Below, in pieces: positions 56,859 to 64,000 of a stretch of DNA of 64,000 bases. Under the pieces are notes generated by a model. It ran no database searches. It was not told the DNA's origin and was given only the letters and a program-made list of their open reading frames with translations. The DNA comes from Mytilus edulis (taxonomy: Eukaryota > Mollusca > Bivalvia > Mytilida > Mytilidae), in assembly GCF_963676685.1 (NCBI RefSeq), contig NC_092357.1, positions 17,349,607-17,413,606 of the forward strand. Direction: 5' to 3'. Position 1 is the first letter of the stretch. The number at the start of each line of letters is the position of its first letter. The translations under genes were made by a program, and so were the position numbers.

Positions 56859-57106
56859 ATTACAGCTAATTTCCTAATGCTTACAAAGTAAAACTTTGAT
56901 TTTCTTGCTTGCTTTGTTTGTATAATTGTTTATACAAGCTTTATAAATAAGAATGACATCTTTAAACAATTTATATTGGCATAGTTAAACCTATATATCA
57001 TATTTGAATTTAATTGGGTGTTATCCTTATGAGTGTACAATATACAAACAAAGCAAGCAGGCTAACCAAAATTTTATTCTACATGCATTAAGAAATTAGC
57101 TGTAAT
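56859..57106. mobile_element. MITE, 248 bp with 66-bp inverted ends
   Basis: Left arm 56,859-56,924 (ATTACAGCTAATTTCCTAAT ... GCTTGCTTTGTTTGTATA) and right arm 57,041-57,106 are inverted copies, nearly identical over the inner 20 and outer 20 bases and less so in the middle. The 116-base loop has no coding sequence. Confidence 0.7.
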
Positions 57107-57727
57107 ATTGCATACCAATTATTCATATGTTAAAGTAAAAGGTAATAAACCATACACAGATTATATTTGCAACAGAGTACTCATCTGTTTTCTATCATTA
57201 TACAATTTTTTTTTCAATATATTTTTTTTGAGGAAGTCGGTTATTTACAGTTTCAAACCATTGTTAAAAGATACTCATTATTTAGGATGTTTTAAAAACC
57301 TGATCAAATCTCAGAGATGGGGAGGAGGGATATAGAATTCACATTTAATCTTGGGGGAGGGGGTGGGGAGCTTGATATTAAATGCAAATCAAATATTTAT
57401 ATTCACAACCATGGTGTAATGTAAATAGGAGTTTTAAAGTTTTGACAATTTTACAGCTAAAGTACTGTTTTGAAATCAATAACAAATAATTCATAAATTG
57501 TAAAAATAATAGATTAAACCATGAACACATCATTTAAGAAGCTTAATAGGGTTTACCAAACAAAGAATAATTAATATAAGCAAATTATTGAATTAAAAAA
57601 TAAATATGACATAATAATTGGAGATACATTTTGTAAATAAGCACACATAATTGATCATAATTAAAATAGAGAATAATGGGATGCAAAAGTAAGAAGAATA
57701 ACTGTGGAAAACAAAATAAGGTTATAC
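57107..57727. other. No recognisable gene
   Basis: AT-rich apart from a G-rich stretch at 57,317-57,370. Confidence 0.35.
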
Positions 57728-57883
57728 AATCAGAGGCGGATTTAGGGGAAGCCCAGGGGGCCGCCCCCCCCCCTTTTTTATGAAAAAAAATAGTTGCTTG
57801 TCTAGGGAATCACTGAAGCTTGACTGAAGTGGGCCCCAGTCTTATGTCAGTCAGTGGGCCCCACTCTGGATCTGCCACTGACA
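57728..57883 (+). mobile_element. Non-autonomous inverted-repeat DNA element (hAT-like ends)
   Basis: Left end CAGAGGCGGATTTAGGGG, right end TGGATCTGCCACTGA. In between is a C-run and GGGAATCACTGAAGCTTGAC. About 155 bp. It is the same family as 30,693-30,837. Confidence 0.65.
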
Positions 57884-58234
57884 AGATAGATTATAAATCT
57901 CAGAATGAAGGACAAACATTAAAAAGAAATCAAATTACTACAGAAATCTACATTTTGACTATAAAATCATTTTCCTTACAATTGTACAGAATAAGTATTT
58001 GTTTTAGAAAATGTGTAAAAAGTAAATAATACATAAAAATTAGAGGACCCCAATTCTTACACTCATGAAAGTCATGAAAGGAGGTACATTGTAAATTATA
58101 TATCTGTTTTGAAACTAAATAAATGTTTGCATTGTCTTAGTAATTGAGAATGTTTAACAAATAATCAATGATGAATGATAATTATGAAAATCTAAATATT
58201 ACATAAACTAATCCAAACTATAAAAGGGGGAAAA

Positions 58235-58271
<37 letters not shown>
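58235..58271 (+). repeat. Run of 37 G
   Basis: An uninterrupted poly(G), preceded by GGGGG at 58,226-58,230. Length in reads is likely to be unreliable. Confidence 0.9.
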
Positions 58272-58273
<2 letters not shown>

Positions 58274-59240
58274 TGACAATTTCATTTTATTTTCATTACT
58301 CACATTCTTGTCTAGTTAATAAGATGAATAAAATCCTTTTCCCTCGGTCCACTACTTGCTAGTTTAAGGCTAGTTCTGTAAGGTAACGACTTGAGTCCAG
58401 AATCCTTGATGTGGTCAATATCTGGATGAAAACTTTTTGTTGGCATAACATGCGACGTGCACAATTTGAATTGTTTTTTCTTCATTTAATTGAAATACAA
58501 TATTGATGTGAAGATCTAGAGCTACTGATGGTTTAAGACCATTCTCAGAAAAAAATAGCAAACATTTGGTACATGTATGTACTGCCTGTGTTTCACTGTT
58601 TCAGTGTTTGGCAAGAGGTTCATCAAATGAGTTTATCACAATCCACAAACTTTAGAGAGAAATTGCACTCCATAGTACTATCTACCTTGAAATATCTTAT
58701 TTTTACCAACATTATAATGGTTTTATCAGTGTCTGCATTTCGTCTGCACTTTATTTTGGGCATTAATCCTTGTACTTCCTGTTGTTTCTTTATGTTTTCA
58801 ATGAAGAAGAACAATAAAGGGGAGATAATTCATAGACACATAGTTGATTTTTTCAAGTTTTCAATCCACATTTTTTTTCTTAAATCAAAAAACACATCCC
58901 TGAATTTTTTTTAATTTTTAAATGGGGGGTTTATCTTTATGATTTTGACAATCTTTTCAAAAAACTATCTTGGAAATTTTTTCAAAGCTTCAATGAATTT
59001 TGGTGAAATCTGGTTTTCATTTAGATGTCAGAATCACCCCCTTCTCCAATAGAAAATAAGCATATGTACGCAATTGTCAGCCAAATATGTAATATATTTT
59101 TAAAAAGACAAAGGTAACAGCTTTGAGATGTGATAAGTGTCTGCATCAATTACTGTCAGGATAACGGGAAAATAAGCATTGATATTTAGGAATTTTTTTA
59201 GAATTTTCATTGAAAAAAAAGCCCAAAATCAAAATGGCCG
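58272..59240. other. No recognisable gene; right interior of the insertion
   Basis: The frame 58,573-58,914 is hydrophobic and AT-driven with no motif. Confidence 0.35.
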
Positions 59241-59384
59241 CCATTTCCATAGTAACAAAGCCCAAAATCAATTTTTAAAGTGTTAGTTGTTAAGTATATT
59301 AGTTATGTAGTATGTGTACAAAGAATGGTAAAAATCTGTGACATAGGTGTGAACACTAATTTTGGTCCTTACAGAGAATGGCTC

Positions 59385-59622
59385 ATAAGTACTATGGGCC
59401 ATTATACAATTACTACATATACCTCTTGTGTCATGACCCATGTGGAAAATGTCTTGGTTTGGCCAGCTGGCAATAGTTCATTTCGACTTTGTGATATATA
59501 AAGGTACCAACCTTATCCTTTCCTGGCTAAGTCGTACGAGTCTAGGGCATTAAAGATTTTTGTCATTTTTTGAGGCAATGGATACCTCTCCCTCTGATAT
59601 AATGACTAGTGTGAATAATTCT
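59385..59622 (-). repeat. Inverted satellite monomers, right of the insertion
   Basis: Continues the interrupted monomer: ATAAGTACTATGGGCCATTA, GACCCATGTGGAAAATG, TTGGCCAGCTGGCAATAG, then a B-type part GTGATATATAAAGGTACC and GTCGTACGAGTCTAGGGC. It ends near 59,620, where LTR-like sequence begins. Confidence 0.8.
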
Positions 59623-59624
59623 TT

Positions 59625-59940
59625 CTATTCAAGCTCTAATGTCAACATGTCACATATGTTACAATGAATATGGGCAGCGAGAACGTTGCGTTTGTTATTT
59701 TGCTCTTAACATACTTGGGCCGCACATGAATTACTTTAAAATAAATGAAAGTGATCACAACATTAATTATTAAAGTTCTAATAAAATAAATTACTAGTAA
59801 AATTTTAAAGTTTATATGTAAAATATTTAACAGCCCACGGTTTAAATTCATTTTAATGTCTATATGCTAATCACACGTTATCATTTTACTTTTCACGATT
59901 TATATTTAACACATGTTAGTCTATGTTTTTATTTTCGTCT
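59625..59940 (-). mobile_element. Probable 3' LTR of the minus-strand BEL/Pao element
   Basis: It follows the integrase end in the minus-strand direction. Its outer ~90 bases (59,625-59,725) are about 75 percent identical to 63,005-63,090 in the same orientation, as expected for the two LTRs of one element. The shared segment holds AATGTCAACA(T/C)GT and TTACAATGA. The inner boundary is uncertain. Confidence 0.45.
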
Positions 59941-59949
59941 TTTCCTCAC

Positions 59950-60660
59950 TCTGAGCTGCTATATTTTCAAGTTCCAAAGAATTCAAGTTTGATGATTGGT
60001 CTAGATATCAAACCAGTTTTTGTTCGAATTATGGCTGATCGTGTAAGTCCATCTTTACCGTAAAATAATTTGTCAATGATCGCCAAAGTCCAATTTACTC
60101 TAGATACATAGTCCTGAATCTGAACTACATATTTCCGACGTTAATGTTCTATGTGTTTCGATCTGTGTATCGGTAATATTTCCTAAGCGAATTTATGTAT
60201 TCCTGCTTCCATCTTTTTATGTAGTTTTTAAGAATTAATGAAAGAAACTTCGATTGTCTAGCCAGTTACTGGTTCATGCGTAGTGTCTTTGGTTCCTGGT
60301 TGTAAACTACAGTCTTTAAGGCCGTTATACGGTAGCGTCTTGGTCCGTTTTCAATATAATAAATGTGACGGAGTAAGGGGTTCGTCGTCCGCGTTTGATC
60401 CGATGAAACGTATGTTAGTGGGCGATCACTGAGTAAACGTTCTACTTCAGTCATTATCGTGTTGAGTGTTTTATTGTCCATATGTGCTCGTTTAATGCAG
60501 TTTTTCGTTATTCCTCTCAATCTCTCCCACCATCCACCGAACAAAATTGTTCCATAAGGATTAAGCTTCTCGGTTACATGATAATTTTGATAAATGTTCA
60601 ATTTCTTATGCTCTCGCATCATACAAATCATTTACAAATACTAAACGTGATGCATGGAAG
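59950..60660 (-). pseudogene. BEL/Pao integrase C-terminal part
   Basis: On the minus strand the frame 60,631-60,266 encodes GTILFGGWWERLRGITKNCI, TLNTIMTEVERLLSDRPLTY and VSSDQ, the conserved end of the integrase catalytic domain (W-ER ... E-E-LNDRPLTYV). After it the sequence continues in the DUF5641-like tail (RWKQEYINSLRKYY, NINVGN, GLWRSL), with stops and frameshifts, to about 59,950. The N-terminal zinc domain and D,D of the catalytic triad are missing. Integrase would insert element DNA into the genome; this copy cannot. Confidence 0.8.
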
Positions 60661-60689
60661 AAGTATAACAAAGCTCTTTGTTAATTAAA

Positions 60690-61477
60690 GCTCGATATAA
60701 TATTGTCAACATAAAAGTATTTCTTTAACATTGCTGTCCAGTCTGTTGAATTGCAGTCAAATGTTTACGTATAACAGCATTTAGGATAAACGGAATGAAA
60801 GTTGCTCCAAATTATACTGACTTGAATCTGTTTGCGGTTAGTTGACTATTTGGGTCATCCGGGTTACTACGCATAAGAGAATCTGGTAACATCACGATCC
60901 TCTTCATCCAGCCCATAATAAGTAAGGCTTTTTCTATACCTGTCGAGACGGCGTATTTGTGCATTCTAAATCGGAGAAAAATTCCGGTTAAATCATTAAA
61001 GTTTGGCCAAAGATCCATCAAACAATCATTTAAGCTTAGATTAATAGGTGAAGGTTTGCAGCTACAGTCAAATACAATTCTGATTGGCGTGGTTGACGAC
61101 TTTTTACGGAAATGATGGGGCGGTATGGAATGAACATTTGTTTTGGCTGATCGTTCATCAACTCTCTCGATAAATCTACGTTTTTCTTGTTCATTAATAA
61201 TTTTTCCGTTTTTCTGTAAAAGTGTAAGTTCACGATTAAGACGCTTAATGACATTTTCTGTTCTCCGTGATTCAATACTTCTGTTGTCTAGTAAGGTGTG
61301 GTGTTCCTCCTTACAAGGTAACTTATCAACATATTTTTTTGTTTCCATATGGTAACCTCTACCATTTGATTTATATGCATCTTGGAATTGTCTGTTTTCA
61401 GATTTGTTGTCACTATTATTTATACTAGCAGCTTCAACTTCCATAAATTTCTCCATTATAAAAGTTCTACTCTTCAA
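60690..61477 (-). pseudogene. BEL/Pao reverse transcriptase, N-terminal part
   Basis: The minus-strand frame 61,477-60,812 has KFMEVEAASI, YVDKLPCKEEHHTLLDNRSI, VHSIPPHHFRKKSSTTPIRI then VFDCSCKPSPINLSLNDCLM and GIFLRFRMHKYAVSTGIEKA, and ends DDPNSQLTANRFKSV. This is the typical BEL/Pao RT (VFDASAK, SLNDCL, RFR, DIEKA/F). The D of the first catalytic motif is G (STGIEKA). After a frameshift FYVDN, the usual Pao-type catalytic box, lies at 60,702-60,716. Just beyond it the sequence jumps into integrase, so the RT connection and RNase H are deleted. Confidence 0.85.
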
Positions 61478-61489
61478 CTTTGTGACCTA

Positions 61490-62191
61490 CTAATATGTTC
61501 ATCATTGACGTAAGTGTGTGATCTGGATTTGCAGGTATTCAATTGATTGTGCCGGACAGAAGGTTACGGATTTCCGACTTGACGGTAGTAGGTCCTGTTC
61601 CTCATACTATTCTATCATCGACAATTGACCAGTAATAATCGAATTAGATATAATTCAATAGAGAATCTTCAACCATTGGGTCATGTGAGAGCGGATGGTC
61701 TAATTTCAAGCGAAACAAATACTTTAAATTTGTTATATTACGTACATAAGTCTTCATTGGTACAGCTATTTCTGGTACAATCAAAACGTTGATAGGTAAT
61801 TTGCCGTTGTCTGTGCCATTACTTGTGTCACAAAATCCTCACAAGTTTATGGTCTTCTGTCTGGTAATTGTCAAATCAAGCTCTGTAGCTTATTTTTCTG
61901 TGATGGGGGCAACTGTGCACCCTTGTCAAATAATGTGTTTGTGTAAGTACATTGAATGCCCGAACTTACTTGCGCTACGACAGTTTTTAGTCTGTGTCTG
62001 TGAGTGAAGAACTGTACCCGTTTTCTTCGCGTTGTGTTGTGTTTACTGAATTGTGTTACTAGTAATATATTCATTAGTGTTACTCTGTTTTTCATCTTTT
62101 TAACCTCGTCTTTGCATAAACTAGTATGCTGCTTTATTTTAAATTTCCTGCAACTTTTGTGTGATTTGCAATCAGCTATATTGGGGGTCAA
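61490..62191 (-). pseudogene. BEL/Pao gag zinc region, protease and linker
   Basis: The minus-strand frame 62,191-61,871 begins with a knuckle-like CKSHKSCRKFKIKQHTSLC and goes on to LKTVVAQVSSGIQCTYTNTL and FDKGAQ at about 61,910-61,927. The latter is the site of the aspartic protease active motif (usual form LFDxGAQ or LLDTGA). The linker to RT (61,490-61,870) is recognisable but has stops. Confidence 0.75.
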
Positions 62192-62199
62192 AGACAGTT

Positions 62200-62880
62200 A
62201 AAACATAAACGATGCTGTTTAACAACAGAAATATTTGCTGTTTGATCAATTATCTTAGAAAAGTACACATGATTTTACGTTTATTTGTGTTGATTTATTT
62301 TGTACGTACCTTTGCATTGGTGTGAAATGCTGCTGTAGTGGTTTAAGTTTCCGTATGATCAGAGGAATTGCTTCTCTCCATAATGTTGAGTTCTTGAGAT
62401 AGTATATGTAGTAGTTCATTTAATTGCCAACTATTTGATTCATGGTGTCTTGTAAGATTTGTGCGTACGTCCCCGGTAACTTTTTCAATATGATAGTAAC
62501 CAATAATGGGTCATATGTATTCTCTGTCTGACCAAGGGATTCTAAACCACGTACATATGTTTCAATTTTGTCGTAAAAAATAACGTAAGCTCTTGTATGA
62601 AGGTATGTAAAATTATGCATTCTTGTACGTTTGCGTGATGTTGCGAACTTGTGGCATTTGTGTTTAGCGTTGATGTTTGTACTTAGATAAATTTTGCTAT
62701 TGGCTGGATTTTTTTTTCTAAATTAAATAAATAATCATCAGAGTTAACGATTTCTGTTTCGAAGGTTATTGGAATCAACAAGTTTTGTGCCGCTCTTCCC
62801 ATTTTCGTCGAATTTCTGGAATATTCCGGAGACGGCACTACTATGTCCTGCTAGTATCGATTTCAGCTGTAAATTCATCC
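62200..62880 (-). pseudogene. BEL/Pao gag, C-terminal half
   Basis: The frame 62,620-62,420 encodes LHTRAYVIFYDKIETYVRGL and SLGQTENTYDPLLVTIILKK then LPG, the conserved gag block of this group (FYDKIET-RxLE-LG, LLVxIIxxKLP). Upstream to about 62,860 only traces of DUF1759 remain. The ATG at 62,620 is not a native start. Confidence 0.75.
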
Positions 62881-62940
62881 TGGTCACTTGACACCAATAT
62901 CGTTAAGAGGTTCACTTGACACCAATATCGTTAAGAGGTT
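62881..62940. repeat. 29-bp direct tandem duplication
   Basis: TTCACTTGACACCAATATCG followed by TTAAGAGG (or its near copy GGTCACTTGACACC...) occurs twice back to back in what would be the leader between LTR and gag. On the minus strand each copy contains TTGGTGTCAAGTGA. Confidence 0.8.
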
Positions 62941-63004
62941 ACATCGGACAACTATATAGCTAACAATAACAAAAGCGAATAGAATGTATGTATATCTATT
63001 TTGA

Positions 63005-63273
63005 CTCGAATGTCAACACGTGACACTTACGTAACATTACAATGATTAACAACAGCGAAAACTTGATCAATTACTCCTTAACATATTGTCTAAGTATCGG
63101 TACCCAATACGATTGTAATACGTAAGTAAGCGTAGCATTGAGTCCGAATTAAGTGAACGCTCGTGTGCGCCTGTCACTATCAGTTTGGTAAGTAAATGAT
63201 TCGCAGGTAATAAATACGGAAATTTGGAATTCTCTAAAATGATTCCGCTGTGAATCCTTCCATTGCATCTCAA
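63005..63273 (-). pseudogene. LTR remnant joined to integrase zinc-domain fragment
   Basis: 63,273-63,067 on the minus strand encodes MRCNGRIHSGIILENSKFPY, LLPANHLLTKLIVTGAHERS and LDNMLRSN, the zinc-binding head of BEL/Pao integrase (L-C-GRI, FP-LLP--H-LT-L, AH-R), ending where its cysteines should be. 63,005-63,090 matches the outer LTR segment at 59,625-59,725. The domain is upstream of gag in the element's own direction, so it must come from another copy or from a rearrangement. Confidence 0.6.
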
Positions 63274-64000
63274 AAAGCTACCGTCATCTACAGCCCGTAA
63301 CAGAGAAGTGATCGAATTGATGTTTCTTTACCGTCAAAATTAGCTACGTTATCGACAAACTTAATTGAGTAGTGACCGAACTATTGGTACTTTAACGTTA
63401 AAAAGATTGACAATGCTGACTAACTTTCATGTAACAATAATCAAGTTTAATACCGATAATATTGAAAATAATTCTAATAATATGAAACAAAATATGTTCA
63501 TGCACCATTTCGATTGGGCGAAAAGTAGTCATTTCTTTAGTCAGAACAAAAAAAAAAGATTTATGAGAGGACGTCTTGATAGTATTATTTCCTTTACAAT
63601 TTTACCCAAAACTAAAAGAAATATAGTGATGAACAATTAAAAAGGTGTTTGATAGGAATGAAGTCCTTTATTTTTTCGGACTACAATGTGTACCGTATGT
63701 GTGATGGATTTGAATGTAATCAATAACATTGAAATGTTTTCTCAAATGTATACACAAAAGGGACTGGTATTTGTACTTCTGTTAGAATATGTCTTCGTCC
63801 GTTTCACATGCCAAACTTTTTTCAAGTACAGTTTAAACAGGAAAATTTTGTTGAGAGTTTTTTTTTATATATGACAAAATAACGAGCAAAACTATTTCTT
63901 GCAATGGCACACACAGAGAATAATTTGTTTAGTAAAAATCTGTAAAAAAAAATTCTCCAAAATATACCATGGCCAGGACCTGACAGTTTTTAGCAGTGTA
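63274..64000. other. No recognisable gene
   Basis: The open frames at 63,365-63,640 and 63,686-63,874 have no motif, signal or splice context. Confidence 0.35.

Larger units (their letters stand above)
51752..59384. mobile_element. 7.6-kb insertion with ~150-bp diverged terminal inverted repeats
   Basis: 51,752-51,904 and 59,241-59,384 are inverted copies. They share GAG(T/C)CATTCTCTGTAA at the tips, ATGTCACAGATTTT, and TTTTGGG(G/C)TTT then GTT(G/A)CTATGG. The satellite monomer cut at 51,743 resumes at 59,385, so the whole block was inserted into one inverted monomer. I see no transposase inside. Frames at 52,006-52,230, 53,734-53,937, 55,260-55,731, 57,108-57,335 and 58,573-58,914 show no domain. 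Target duplication is not resolvable because the ends are old. Confidence 0.6.

Noticed and set aside
58573..58914. 113-codon ORF as a membrane protein
   Set aside because: Hydrophobicity comes from T-rich DNA; it lies inside a non-autonomous insertion, and an overlapping minus-strand frame is equally long-lived.
63365..63874. Two short ORFs near the right end
   Set aside because: No motif, no splice context and AT-driven composition.

Overview
The window looks like non-coding to sparsely coding eukaryotic DNA from a bivalve mollusc, most likely a mussel of the genus Mytilus. It is AT-rich, has no operons or bacterial-type genes, contains intron-bounded exon candidates, and is packed with repeats that I recognise as mussel type: BEL/Pao retrotransposon remains, an abundant retroelement with a Y-x-DD reverse transcriptase and three recurring 3' tails, short inverted-repeat DNA elements, minisatellites and one large satellite array. 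The genus assignment is inference from repeat content, not from a host gene.

Layout. 0.3-0.9 kb: four ~170-bp repeats, each carrying a GCCATNTT and an ACCGGAAGT core. 1.1-2.9 kb: the 5' part of a decayed BEL/Pao element (LTR end, primer-binding site, gag). 3-14.3 kb: fragments of the Y-x-DD retroelement and its tails, including a 1.6-kb 5'-truncated copy (10.65-12.28 kb) and a nested insertion (13.5-14.1 kb). Two plausible host exons lie among these: a 12-codon start exon at 7.78 kb and an ankyrin-repeat exon at 14.28 kb. 14.4-38.8 kb: mostly decayed repeats, with a possible signal-peptide exon on the minus strand at 24.8 kb, a foldback element holding a tRNA-like sequence at 31.1-31.9 kb, two inverted-repeat elements (33.4-34.8 and 35.5-36.7 kb), and an inverted pair of hairpin-minisatellite elements (23.6 and 37.2 kb).

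38.85-51.42 kb: a tandem satellite of exactly 345 bp per unit, about 32 nearly identical units followed by degenerate ones. Each unit is a dimer of two related monomers of 176 and 169 bp. The 176-bp monomer, and not the 169-bp one, contains a perfect match on the minus strand to the core CENP-B box pattern NTTCGNNNNANNCGGGN. This resembles the alternation of box-bearing and box-lacking ~171-bp monomers in primate alpha satellite. At 51,420 the array flips to inverted, decayed monomers, and one of these is split by a 7.6-kb insertion with ~150-bp diverged inverted ends (51,752-59,384). I consider this satellite the most interesting content.

59.6-63.3 kb: a second, minus-strand BEL/Pao element with gag, protease, partial reverse transcriptase and the integrase C-terminus, but with RNase H and the integrase core deleted. 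No intact autonomous gene is visible in the window. The coding remnants tell a story of repeated transposition, truncation and nesting around a satellite array that is still being homogenised.
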